The translations under genes were made by a program, and so were the position numbers. This document shows positions 13,702-21,272 of a stretch of 23,754 nt of DNA, in pieces. The notes under the pieces were generated by a model. It was not told where the DNA came from. It saw only the letters and a program-made list of their open reading frames with translations, and did no database searches. Every line of letters starts with the position of its first letter. Position 1 is the first letter of the stretch. The stretch is taken from assembly GCA_023395675.1 (NCBI GenBank), contig JAEWYL010000237.1:1-23754 (forward strand). Direction: 5' to 3'. The stretch comes from Chloroflexota bacterium. GTDB lineage: Bacteria; Chloroflexota; Anaerolineae; Anaerolineales; UBA4823.

Positions 13702-14886
13702 ATGACCGATTTCTTCTATCTTTTCCTGGTCATCTTGCTGCTGATCGCAGCCTTCCTGGGCGAGGACTTCACCCTGACCCTGGTCTATCTCCTGCTGGGC
13801 GCGCTGGCGGCGGGCCGCTGGTGGAGCCGGCGGGCGCTGCGCGCCGTGAGCGTCCGGCGCGCCTTCACGCCGCGCGCCTTCCTGGGCGAGACCGTGAAGG
13901 TGCGGCTGGAGCTTGCCAACCGCGGCTGGCTGCCCCTGCCCTGGCTGCACCTGCGGGAGAGTCTCCCCGCCGGGATGGCCCATCCCCCCCTCTACAGCCG
14001 GGTGCTCAGCCTTGGGGCGCAGGCCGGGGCGGTGCTCGACTACGAGCTCCTGGCCCGCAAGCGCGGCCTCTACCCGGTCGGGCCGCTGAACCTGACCAGC
14101 GGCGACCTGCTGGGGATGGCGGCCCCCATCCGCCTGGCCGCGGACGCCGGCAGCCTGGTGGTCTTCCCCAAGATAATCCCCCTCACCCGCCTGCCGCTGG
14201 TCTCCCGCTCCCCGGTGGGCACGCTCCCGCACCGCCAGCCGCTGTTCGAGGACCCGGCGCGCCCGCGCGGGAAGCGCGAGTACACGGCGGGGGACTCGCA
14301 GCGCAAGGTGGACTGGAAGGCCACCGCCGCCACCGGGAGGCTGCAGGTGAAGCAGTTCGAGCCCTCCATCGCCCTGGAGGCCGCCCTGTTCCTGAACCTG
14401 AACGGGGAGGAGTACGATTACCGCACCCGCATCGACGTCACCGAGCTCGCCATCGTGGTGGCGGCCTCGATGGCCTACTGGGTGATCTCGCGCCGCCAGT
14501 CGGTGGGGCTGGCCACCAACGGGACCGACAGCCTGAACGGCGAGACGCCCCCGCCCATGCAGCCGGGGCGCGGGCGGGCCCACCTGATGCGCCTGCTGGA
14601 GCTCCTGGCCCGGATCCAGGCCGGCGCGGGCCCGCCGTTTGCCGCTTTCCTGAGCCGGGAGCGGGTGCATTTCTCCTGGGGGACCACCCTGCTGGTGATC
14701 ACCGGGCAGGTGGACCGGCCCCTGTTCGACGGGCTTTTCGCCGCCCGGCGCGCCGGGCTGGACGCCATGCTGGTGGCGGTGGGCCGGGGCTCGGTCAGCG
14801 AGGAGGACCGGCGCCGGGCCAAGACCTTTGGCTTTCCCCTGGCCCTGATCCAGAGCGAGCGGGACCTGGACCAGTGGCGCGTGTGA
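13702..14886 (+). CDS. DUF58 membrane protein, MoxR partner
   Basis: A 394-residue protein with two N-terminal membrane helices (about 4-19 and 22-40), a beta-rich middle region and the DUF58 signature at about 189-222: RPRGKREYTAGDSQRKVDW followed by KATAATGRLQVKQFE. The C-terminal third has a von Willebrand A-like pattern. DUF58 proteins accompany MoxR ATPases and are linked to envelope stress, cell-surface integrity or maturation of exported enzymes; the biochemical role is not settled. I chose the ATG at 13702 because it begins the hydrophobic N-terminus. The frame is open further upstream within moxR, but that part reads as shadow. The ribosome-binding site is poor, so translation may depend on the preceding gene. 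The next gene follows after 16 bases. Confidence 0.9.
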   Translation: MTDFFYLFLVILLLIAAFLGEDFTLTLVYLLLGALAAGRWWSRRALRAVSVRRAFTPRAFLGETVKVRLELANRGWLPLPWLHLRESLPAGMAHPPLYSRVLSLGAQAGAVLDYELLARKRGLYPVGPLNLTSGDLLGMAAPIRLAADAGSLVVFPKIIPLTRLPLVSRSPVGTLPHRQPLFEDPARPRGKREYTAGDSQRKVDWKATAATGRLQVKQFEPSIALEAALFLNLNGEEYDYRTRIDVTELAIVVAASMAYWVISRRQSVGLATNGTDSLNGETPPPMQPGRGRAHLMRLLELLARIQAGAGPPFAAFLSRERVHFSWGTTLLVITGQVDRPLFDGLFAARRAGLDAMLVAVGRGSVSEEDRRRAKTFGFPLALIQSERDLDQWRV

Positions 14887-14902
14887 AAGGGCAGAAATTT
14901 CC

Positions 14903-16546
14903 ATGTTGTTCGAGGTTTTCCGCCGCAACGCCGGCCTTTCCACGCTCCTCAGCACCCTGATCGCGGCGCTGATGCTGGCCTGCGCGGTGGTCCCCATCAA
15001 CCAGCTGCTCAATCTCTTCACCACCACCTGGCCCTCGGCCCAGATCGTGCTCGGTAGCTTTCTGGCGGCCCTGGAATCCATGTACTCGCACCGCAGCCTC
15101 CGGGGGCTGAGCTTCCCGCAGCCCGAATGGCTGCGCTACCGCTTCGCCGAGTGGGTGGTGCTGCTGCTCGGCCTCAGGCTGCTGCTCTACAGCGCGCGCG
15201 GCTTCGGGGAGCTGCTCCAGGACCTGGCCCTCTGGCGGCAGAATTTCTTCACCTTTTTCTTCGATGAGCAGTACGTGGTCGCCCTGATGATCCTGTTCAT
15301 GGTCTGGGCATTGGCGGGGATTTTTGCCGAGGAGCTGGACCTGCTGGAGAACGACGAGAGCCTGCTGCTGGCGGACGGCCGGACGCAGGCGGAGCTTTCC
15401 CGCACCGAGGTGCGCCGCCGGCTTTCGAACCTGATCCTGATTCTCGGCGCGGTGATGCTGGTCCTGACCGCCGGGCTGCGCTCGGACCTGAGCGCCTCCT
15501 GGTTCTCCCTGCCGGGCCTGCGCCTGGGCGTGCTCAACATCATGCTCTACTTTCTGCTCGGGCTGGCGCTCTTGAGCCTGACCCAGTTTTCCATTCTGCG
15601 GATCAGCTGGCTGCAGGAGGGCTCCCAACTGCCGCCGGGCCTGGCCGGGCGCTGGTTCTTCTACAGCCTGGTCTTCCTGGGGCTGGTGGCGCTGGTCTCC
15701 TTCCTGCTGCCCACGGGCTACTCGCTGGGGCTGCTGGCTTTTCTGCGGCTGCTGCTTTCGCTGGTGGTTTATTTCTTCAGCCTGGTAAGTTTCGTCCTGA
15801 CCCTGCCGTTCATCCTGATCCTGGCGCTCATCAGCCGGCTGCTGGGCGGCTCCGAAGCGCCGCCCGAGGCGCCGCCCCTGCCCCGGCCCATGCCGCTGCC
15901 GCAGCAGGAGCCCGGGACCCCGCTGCCCTGGCTGGACCTCCTGCGCGGGATCCTGTTCTGGGCCATCTTCCTGGCGGTGATCGCCTTCGCCCTGCGCCAG
16001 TACCTGCTCGACCATCCGGAGCTGGCGGCCGCCCTGCGGCGCTTCCAGCTCGTGCGCCTGCTGGAGAGCTGGTGGGGCGCCCTGAGGGGCTGGGCGGGGG
16101 CCGCCGGCGGGCTGGCCGCGGCGGCGCTGCAGGCAGGCGCCCGGCGGCTCCTGGGCGGCAGGCGCCCGGACCCCGGCGCAGGCCGGGGCGGTTTCACCAG
16201 CCTGCGCCGCCTCTCTCCCCGCGAGCGGGTACAGTTTTACTACCTGGCGATGCTGCGCCGGGCGGGCGAGCGCGGCCTGCCACGCGACCCGGCCCAAACG
16301 CCGGGCGAATATGCCGCCCGGCTGCGCGAGAGGCTGGAGCAGGCCCCGGAGGGGGCCCGAGAGGGGGCCCGGGAGGGGGCCCGGGACGGGGCAGAGGAGG
16401 AGGCCGGCGAGGCGGGTCGCTCGGTCGCCTCGCTCACCGAGCGCTTCCAGGAGGCGCGCTACAGCCTGCATCCCGTGGGAGAGCGGGAGAGCGGCCTGGT
16501 GCGGCGCTACTGGGAGCGGGTGCGGAAGGCGTTGAGGAGGCTGTAA
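14903..16546 (+). CDS. Polytopic membrane protein with C-terminal DUF4129 domain
   Basis: A 547-residue protein with about nine membrane helices (among them 11-32, 82-100, 124-142, 174-192, 208-226, 250-268, 272-311 as a pair and 345-368), a Pro-rich loop near 315-340, and a soluble C-terminal part about 420-547 that matches the DUF4129 pattern: VQFYYLAMLRRAGERGLPR, then TPGEYAARLRERL, then SLTERFQEARYS. In the usual MoxR-DUF58 clusters DUF4129 ends a larger TgpA-type transglutaminase; no transglutaminase Cys-His-Asp domain is visible here, so this looks like a membrane-scaffold version. An EGAR repeat sits inside the C-terminal domain. AAAGGG lies 12 bases before the ATG, and DUF58 ends 16 bases upstream, so the genes form one operon. 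Confidence 0.83.
   Translation: MLFEVFRRNAGLSTLLSTLIAALMLACAVVPINQLLNLFTTTWPSAQIVLGSFLAALESMYSHRSLRGLSFPQPEWLRYRFAEWVVLLLGLRLLLYSARGFGELLQDLALWRQNFFTFFFDEQYVVALMILFMVWALAGIFAEELDLLENDESLLLADGRTQAELSRTEVRRRLSNLILILGAVMLVLTAGLRSDLSASWFSLPGLRLGVLNIMLYFLLGLALLSLTQFSILRISWLQEGSQLPPGLAGRWFFYSLVFLGLVALVSFLLPTGYSLGLLAFLRLLLSLVVYFFSLVSFVLTLPFILILALISRLLGGSEAPPEAPPLPRPMPLPQQEPGTPLPWLDLLRGILFWAIFLAVIAFALRQYLLDHPELAAALRRFQLVRLLESWWGALRGWAGAAGGLAAAALQAGARRLLGGRRPDPGAGRGGFTSLRRLSPRERVQFYYLAMLRRAGERGLPRDPAQTPGEYAARLRERLEQAPEGAREGAREGARDGAEEEAGEAGRSVASLTERFQEARYSLHPVGERESGLVRRYWERVRKALRRL
16349..16392 (+). repeat. In-frame 12-bp tandem repeat within the DUF4129 gene
   Basis: Three copies of GAGGGGGCCCGR (16349-16360, 16361-16372, 16373-16384) and a degenerate fourth encode EGAR-EGAR-EGAR-DGAE. 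The unit is a multiple of three, so copy-number change would keep the frame. It lengthens a charged helix or loop between the two halves of the DUF4129 domain. Confidence 0.85.
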
Positions 16547-16771
16547 GGGAGAAAGCCCTCCCCTGGCCCGGCTTTGCGGGCTGGGGGAGGCGTTGCTTTG
16601 CTTAGCGAGCGCCGCAAAGCCTTAGCGGGTGGGGAGGGGGTTTTCGCGGCACGATTGCGTTACTGCGCGACCCAAACCCCTCCCCCGGCCCCTCCCCACG
16701 GCGGTTTGGCGATTATGGGAAGCCCCTAATCGCTAAATTACCCGCCGTGGAGAGGGGAGAAAGCCCTCCCC
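16547..16771. repeat. Palindromic intergenic element bracketed by 17-bp direct repeats
   Basis: Directly after the DUF4129 stop codon begins a 17-base sequence (GGGAGAAAGCCCTCCCC, 16547-16563) that recurs exactly at 16755-16771. Between the copies are nested hairpins: CCTCCCC/GGGGAGG with inner GCCCG/CGGGC (16557-16590), GCTTTG/CAAAGC (16595-16620), and a long cruciform with arms 16689-16704 and 16742-16757 (15 of 16 pairs) and an inner stem GCGATTA/TAATCGC (16709-16733). No coding frame is credible. It resembles a small non-autonomous or REP-like element and may also stop transcription from the MoxR operon. Confidence 0.7.
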
Positions 16772-16822
16772 AAACCAAGAATCTGCAATTCTCCCGCAGG
16801 CAGCCCCGGCGCTACTCTGAGA

Positions 16823-16828
16823 TATAAT
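16823..16828 (+). promoter_or_regulatory. Candidate -10 box upstream of the HDAC-like gene
   Basis: A perfect TATAAT lies in a short AT-rich island between the palindromic element and the deacetylase gene, 69 bases before the chosen ATG. No good -35 is seen at 16-18 bases. A perfect dyad GTAAC-CCG-GTTAC at 16881-16893 lies between it and the start codon and could be an operator. Confidence 0.4.
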
Positions 16829-16897
16829 TTAATCAGCGCCCGGGGGAGGCGGGGGCTTTTGGGGTGGGGCGGATCGAGATGTAACCCGGTTACCGGC

Positions 16898-17920
16898 ATG
16901 GATCAAATGGTCTTCTTTTACCCAACGGGACACTGCGCCCACGCAGAGACCGGACACCCGGAAAGACCCGAGCGGGTGGAGGTGATGCGCGAGGCGCTGC
17001 AGGCGGCCGGCTGGTGGGATGCTTTCCCGCAGCTCCCGCCGCAGCCGCTCGCGCGCGAGCTGCTGGAGCGCGTCCATACCCGGGCCTATCTCGAGCGCCT
17101 GCAGCGCGCCTGCGAGCGGGACGAAAGGCTGGACGCCGATACCTACACCCGGCCCGCCTCCTGGGAGCTGGCCCTGCAGGCCGCCGGCGGGGCCCTGGCT
17201 GTGGCCTCCGCCGTGTGGGAGGGCCGGGCCGGGCGCGGCTTCGCCCTCTGCCGCCCTCCCGGGCACCACGCCACCCCGGAGCGCGGCATGGGCTTCTGCC
17301 TGTTGAACAACGTGGCCCTGGCGGCGGAAGCGCTGCTCGCCGCCGGCGCAGAACGGCTGGCGATCCTCGATTTTGACCTGCACCACGGCAACGGCACTCA
17401 GGATATTTTCTGGCGTCGAAAGGAGGTTTTTTTCGCTTCCCTGCACCAGTCGCCGCTGTACCCGATGACCGGCGGCCTGGACGAGACCGGAGAAGGGCCG
17501 GGCCGGGGCCTGAATGCGAATTTCCCGCTCCCCCCCGGCTCGGGAGATGCCGCCTTCCGCACCATCGTGGAGGAGATCATCCTCCCGCTGCTGGACCGCT
17601 TCGGCCCGCAGATGATCCTGGTCAGCTACGGCTTCGACCCCCACTGGCGGGACCCGCTGGGGCACCTGCAGCTCTCGGCCGGGGTCTACGGCGAGCTGCT
17701 GCGGCGGCTGTGCGCCTGGGCCGGCGAGCACTGCCAGGGGCGGGTCGCGCTGTTCCTGGAAGGGGGCTACGACCTGGAGGCCGGTGCGGCCTGCACCCAG
17801 ACCGTCGCCGCCGCGCTGCTCGGCCAGCCCTGGCCCGACACCCTGGGACCCTCGCCGCGCCCGGAGGGGCGTTCCTGGCAGGGCGTCGCCCGGCGGGCGA
17901 AAGAGCTCTGGGGCCTCTAA
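16898..17920 (+). CDS. Histone-deacetylase-family protein (AcuC-like / HdaH-like)
   Basis: A 340-residue zinc deacetylase of the arginase/deacetylase fold, cytoplasmic. The family signatures are all there: RPPGHHA (PGHH at 121-124), ILDFDLHHGNGTQD with zinc ligands D160 and H162, SYGFDPHWRDPLG with third ligand D237, and EGGYDLEAG with catalytic Y291. Bacterial members remove acetyl groups from acetylated lysines (AcuC on acetyl-CoA synthetase) or act on acetylpolyamines; GFD followed by H-x-R-DPLG resembles the class II / acetylpolyamine-type group, but the substrate cannot be fixed. The frame is open from a TTG at 16859; the ATG at 16898 is preferred since family homology begins at VFFYPTGHCAHAETGHPERP. 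Another ATG follows three codons later. The Shine-Dalgarno sequence is weak. Probably transcribed on its own. Confidence 0.93.
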   Translation: MDQMVFFYPTGHCAHAETGHPERPERVEVMREALQAAGWWDAFPQLPPQPLARELLERVHTRAYLERLQRACERDERLDADTYTRPASWELALQAAGGALAVASAVWEGRAGRGFALCRPPGHHATPERGMGFCLLNNVALAAEALLAAGAERLAILDFDLHHGNGTQDIFWRRKEVFFASLHQSPLYPMTGGLDETGEGPGRGLNANFPLPPGSGDAAFRTIVEEIILPLLDRFGPQMILVSYGFDPHWRDPLGHLQLSAGVYGELLRRLCAWAGEHCQGRVALFLEGGYDLEAGAACTQTVAAALLGQPWPDTLGPSPRPEGRSWQGVARRAKELWGL

Positions 17921-17965
17921 AGCAAACAGACTCTACCGCTAGCCGCGGGAAAGAGCCGGCGGAAA

Positions 17966-17990
17966 CGGGCTGCGGGGCAGAGGCAGCCCG
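17966..17990 (+). other. Hairpin between HDAC-like and NYN genes
   Basis: CGGGCTG (17966-17972) pairs perfectly with CAGCCCG (17984-17990) across an 11-base loop, 46 bases past the deacetylase stop. The lack of a T-run makes intrinsic termination doubtful. No promoter for the next gene was recognised between 17921 and 18057. Confidence 0.35.
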
Positions 17991-18057
17991 CGGCCTCCAG
18001 GGGGCGCATTTCCCGAAAAAATGGTAGATCGGAAAAAATGAAAAAGGGGAAAACCAA

Positions 18058-20019
18058 ATGGAAAACCAGATTGCCGTCTTCATCGACTTTGAAAATATCG
18101 CCTTATGGGCAGAGCGTGAGTTTTATGATTTTGAGCTTACCCCGCTGATCGAGTACCTGCAGAGCCGGGGACCGGCAGTCGTCAAGCGGGCTTATGGCGA
18201 CTGGAGCCGCTTCTCCCGCTACCGGGACGAGCTGTTGACCCTTTCGATTGACCTGATCCAGATCTACGGGGTGCGGCCCGGGAAGAACCGGGCCGATATC
18301 CGCCTGACCATTGACGCTTTCGAAGTGGCGGTGACCCGGCCCCACATCCATAATTTTGTGATCGTGTCCGGGGACAGTGATTTCGGCCCCCTGGTTTCCA
18401 AGCTGCGCGAGTACGGGCGCTATACCCTGGGCATCGGGCCGCGCAACATCACCCACCACCTGCTGGTCAACTCCTGTGACGAGTTCGTTTACCTGGAAAC
18501 GGTGCTGGGCGAGACCGAGACCGTGGACGGGCCGGCCACCACCGAGCGCGAGGACGCCCGCCTCACCCTGGTCAAGGCGCTGCAGGCCCACGGGCAGCGC
18601 GGCGAGCTGCCCGTGCTGGCCGCCAAGCTGAAGCAGTCCATGCTCATGATGAGCCCGGCCTTCAACGAGGCCAATTTCGGTTATTCGCAGTTCAAATCCT
18701 GGCTGGAGGACAACCGCGACCTGGTGCGGCTGTTCGTGAAGGACCTGCAGCTCTACGTGGCCCCTCTGGATTACCACGCCCCGGTCGAGCTGGACATGCG
18801 CCCGATGGAGGCGATCCCCGAAGAGGTCGAGGTCGTCCCGCCGGTGGTCCAGACCCTGGACGTGCAGTACCGCCAGCTTTTCACGCGCCTCAAATTCCCC
18901 GCGGTGGATTTCAGCGTCCGGCGGGACGTGCTGCGCGATATCTACCGGGAGCTGTGCGAGCGCCCGGGGGCCATGACCACGGACGAGCTACTGGAGTACC
19001 TGCGTGAGGGCTACGAGACGCAGGGGCTGATCCGCTCGAAGCCTGTGCTGCGCGAGATCCTGCAGATGGCCTTCCGCCAGCGCGCCTTCGATTACGAGAA
19101 CGGGAACGTCTCGCTCTACGTGCCGGTCTACCTGGCGCGGGGTATTGACAGCGAGGCGGTGTTCATCCGCCGGGCCGAGTCCGATTACGCCTTTGCCGTG
19201 ATCCGCGCCGGCCTGGAGCTGGACATGGCGGAGCTGGCCCTGATCATCCTGAACGACCGGGACCAGGTGGAGTATATCGAGAGCCTGGTGGACGACCTGA
19301 AGCAGCGCGGCGTCATCGCCCGGGAAGGCAAGCGCTACCTGCCCGGGCGGGAGGTGATCCCTTTTCGCAATGAGCATGCGCTGCAGCCCCTGCTGGTGGA
19401 TATCGAGTGCGTGGAGCTGCCCAAGGAGGTCGGGGAGGGGGAGGAGGTCGCCCGCTCCCTGGCGAAGACGGCCATGGTGCAGCGCTCGCAGGATTTTGTG
19501 GCCGCGGCGAATTCCTACCTCTACGCCTGCCGCCTGCAGTGGGACGCGGTGGAGAAGGGCGAGCCCGGCGCCACCCTGCAGGACCTGCGCTGGTACATGG
19601 CCTCTTACGCCTCGGCCAACGCCGGCAAGCTCTCGCAGGTGAACCGCGATTACGCCGGCTCTCGCCCCTATTACCTGGCCTTTTTCGCCCTGGTGCAGGA
19701 GGACGACCCCCTGTGGAGCCGGATGCGCGGCCTGATCAACCCCATGCTCTCCTATTATTGGGCCAACGCCGGGCGCGAGCTGGACGTCAATATCAGCGCC
19801 TGGAATCTGGGCACCTCCTCGCCCACCCAGATCGCGGTGGCCGCCGCCACCCACCCCAATGCGGAACTGCGCAAACGCTGGCAGGTGCTCTCGGAAGAGC
19901 TGGCGAAGGTGAACCCCGGGCTGCTGCGGCGCATCGCCGACCAGATCGTGCTGGAGCGCAGCGAGAGCGCCGAAGCCGCCCTGGTGGCGGATAAGATCCG
20001 GCGGCTGCTTCCGGCCTGA
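18058..20019 (+). CDS. NYN-domain (LabA-like) nuclease with LOTUS-type and unassigned C-terminal regions
   Basis: A 653-residue soluble protein. Residues about 4-150 form a NYN (PIN-like, LabA/DUF88) domain with its acidic residues in FIDFEN (D10, E12), NRADIRLTIDA (D80, D86) and SGDSDFGPL (D106, D108), expected to bind metal and cleave RNA. Residues about 163-237 match the OST-HTH/LOTUS pattern, a winged-helix RNA-binding fold often paired with NYN. Two further winged-helix-like regions follow (about 280-367 and 388-440). The C-terminal 200 residues (about 453-653) are mostly helical with repeated Tyr/Trp positions and match no family I recognise. GGGG/AAAGGGG precedes the ATG. It stands alone between two hairpins. 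A role in RNA turnover or regulation is inferred from the domains; the target is unknown. Confidence 0.87.
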   Translation: MENQIAVFIDFENIALWAEREFYDFELTPLIEYLQSRGPAVVKRAYGDWSRFSRYRDELLTLSIDLIQIYGVRPGKNRADIRLTIDAFEVAVTRPHIHNFVIVSGDSDFGPLVSKLREYGRYTLGIGPRNITHHLLVNSCDEFVYLETVLGETETVDGPATTEREDARLTLVKALQAHGQRGELPVLAAKLKQSMLMMSPAFNEANFGYSQFKSWLEDNRDLVRLFVKDLQLYVAPLDYHAPVELDMRPMEAIPEEVEVVPPVVQTLDVQYRQLFTRLKFPAVDFSVRRDVLRDIYRELCERPGAMTTDELLEYLREGYETQGLIRSKPVLREILQMAFRQRAFDYENGNVSLYVPVYLARGIDSEAVFIRRAESDYAFAVIRAGLELDMAELALIILNDRDQVEYIESLVDDLKQRGVIAREGKRYLPGREVIPFRNEHALQPLLVDIECVELPKEVGEGEEVARSLAKTAMVQRSQDFVAAANSYLYACRLQWDAVEKGEPGATLQDLRWYMASYASANAGKLSQVNRDYAGSRPYYLAFFALVQEDDPLWSRMRGLINPMLSYYWANAGRELDVNISAWNLGTSSPTQIAVAAATHPNAELRKRWQVLSEELAKVNPGLLRRIADQIVLERSESAEAALVADKIRRLLPA

Positions 20020-20051
20020 CCCGCTGCCACCCCCGAAATTGCGACTGCACT

Positions 20052-20081
20052 CGATCCTGCTCCGGCCTCGGAGCAGGATCG
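20052..20081 (+). terminator. Strong terminator-like hairpin after the NYN gene
   Basis: CGATCCTGCTCCG (20052-20064) pairs perfectly with its complement (20069-20081) around a four-base GCCT loop, 32 bases after the NYN stop. Only TTATTT about nine bases later resembles a U-run. A 13-bp perfect stem with tetraloop in this position is most simply a transcription terminator. Confidence 0.65.
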
Positions 20082-20144
20082 GGCAGCGCTTATTTACCTG
20101 CGGGAGGGGAGAGCACAGCGGCTGCTGTGAATTGCTGCGCGCCG

Positions 20145-20169
20145 GGCCGCCGCCGCGCATACGGCGGCC
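20145..20169 (+). other. Hairpin in the leader of the OsmC-SAH-PfkB operon
   Basis: GGCCGCCG (20145-20152) pairs perfectly with CGGCGGCC (20162-20169), and another small dyad ACAGC-GGCT-GCTGT lies at 20115-20128. Both fall between the terminator-like hairpin and the OsmC start, where the operon promoter and leader must be. AAAATGGGGCTTTT follows, giving a possible attenuator look. No clear -35/-10 pair was identified. Confidence 0.35.
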
Positions 20170-20220
20170 AAAATGGGGCTTTTCAAGACCGGTTTTTCAG
20201 GCTTTTTTCAAGGAGATAGA

Positions 20221-20688
20221 ATGGGAACGGTGACACTGCGCTGGGTGGAGGACCACCTGGTGGTCGGGACGGATTCGAACGGTCATTCCATCGCCATCGG
20301 CAAGCACCCCGGTAAAGCGGGCGAGTGGGCGGGCATGAAGCCCTCCGATCTCCTGCTGCTGGCAGCCGCCTCCTGCGCGGCCTACGATGTGATCAGCATC
20401 ATGCAGAAAGGGCGCGAGCCGCTGCAGGACCTGAAGGTGTACTGCAGTGGGGAGCAGGAGGACCGGCCGCCCTACACCTTTACCCGCATCCACCTGCACT
20501 ACGAGGCCAGCGGCCCGGTGCGCAGAGAGCGCCTGGAGCGGGCGGTGCGCCTGGCGGAGGAGAAGTACTGCTCGGTGATCAGCACCCTGCGCCAGGGCGT
20601 GCCGGTGGTCTGCGATTTCGAGCTCAAACCCGGGCCGGGCGCCGGGCTGCCCGCAAAACGGGCCTCGGACGGGGAGCAGGGGGCATGA
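20221..20688 (+). CDS. OsmC/Ohr-family peroxiredoxin-like protein
   Basis: A 155-residue cytoplasmic protein of normal OsmC length. The two conserved redox cysteines are present: C52 in LAAASCAAYDV and C117 in EEKYCSVISTL. The family reduces organic hydroperoxides using a dithiol cycle; some members have other roles, and the subgroup (OsmC, Ohr or YhfA-like) is not decided here, though EEKYCSV favours the YhfA/OsmC side. The start at ATG 20221 has AAGGAGATAG immediately upstream and begins with family sequence (MGTVTLRWVEDHLVVG); the frame is open 16 codons further but without a ribosome-binding site. The stop overlaps the next start by ATGA, so it is translated together with the HD protein and the sugar kinase. 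Confidence 0.93.
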   Translation: MGTVTLRWVEDHLVVGTDSNGHSIAIGKHPGKAGEWAGMKPSDLLLLAAASCAAYDVISIMQKGREPLQDLKVYCSGEQEDRPPYTFTRIHLHYEASGPVRRERLERAVRLAEEKYCSVISTLRQGVPVVCDFELKPGPGAGLPAKRASDGEQGA

Positions 20689-21272
20689 GCGCCGGCCCTG
20701 CGCTGACCGGGCGCTTCGAGGAGGCGTTCGTGTACGCCCACCGGCTGCACGCCGCGCAGCGGCGCAAAGGGACGCAGATCCCCTACATCTCCCACCTGAT
20801 GGCGGTGGCCGCCCTGGTGCTGGAGGCGGGCGGGGACGAGGACCTGGCCATCGCGGCCCTGCTGCACGACGCGGTGGAGGACCAGGGCGGCCTGCCCAGG
20901 CTGGAGGAGATCCGGGGCAAGTTCGGGGCGCGCGTGGCCGGGACGGTGGAGGGCCTCAGCGACTCGTTCAGCCTCCCCAAGCCGCCCTGGCGGGAGCGCA
21001 AAGAGGCCTACCTGGCGCACCTGCGCGGCGCCCCTGCGGATACCCTGCTGGTCTCGCTGGCGGATAAGGTGCACAACGCCCGCACGATCCTGGCGGACCT
21101 GCAGCAGGAGGGGGAGGCGGTGTGGGGGCGCTTCACCGGGGGGAAAGAGGGCTCCCTGTGGTACTACCGCTCGCTGGCGGCGTTTTTTGAAGGGGCCGCG
21201 CCGGGAGGGCTGGCGGGGGAGCTGTCCCGCGTGGTGTCGGCCATTGAGCGCATAGCCGAACGATCCGCATGA
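20685..21272 (+). CDS. Small HD-domain hydrolase, likely (p)ppGpp hydrolase (MESH1/SAH-like)
   Basis: A 195-residue stand-alone HD protein matching the hydrolase half of Rel/SpoT. The metal and catalytic residues align: H37 in YISHLMAVA, H61-D62 and E65-D66 in AALLHDAVEDQGG, and D127/N131 in LADKVHNARTI. There is no synthetase, TGS or ACT domain. Small alarmone hydrolases of this kind remove pyrophosphate from (p)ppGpp, or, in the animal relative MESH1, also hydrolyse NADPH; which applies is inference. The start is the ATG at 20685, overlapping the OsmC stop by four bases, and its stop overlaps the PfkB start in the same way, showing a tightly coupled operon. An upstream open stretch in this frame is a shadow of the OsmC gene. 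Length and motifs are normal for the family. Confidence 0.88.
   Translation: MSAGPALTGRFEEAFVYAHRLHAAQRRKGTQIPYISHLMAVAALVLEAGGDEDLAIAALLHDAVEDQGGLPRLEEIRGKFGARVAGTVEGLSDSFSLPKPPWRERKEAYLAHLRGAPADTLLVSLADKVHNARTILADLQQEGEAVWGRFTGGKEGSLWYYRSLAAFFEGAAPGGLAGELSRVVSAIERIAERSA

Noticed and set aside
16547..16771. CRISPR array
   Set aside because: There are only two copies of a 17-mer, about 190 bases apart, with hairpins rather than unique spacers between them.
9236..16893. A shared family of 5-3-5 dyads (9236-9248, 9272-9284, 11263-11275, 16881-16893) as sites of one regulator
   Set aside because: The half-sites differ in sequence. A 5-bp dyad at fixed spacing is expected about once per 1024 positions by chance, so a few in the intergenic DNA are not surprising.
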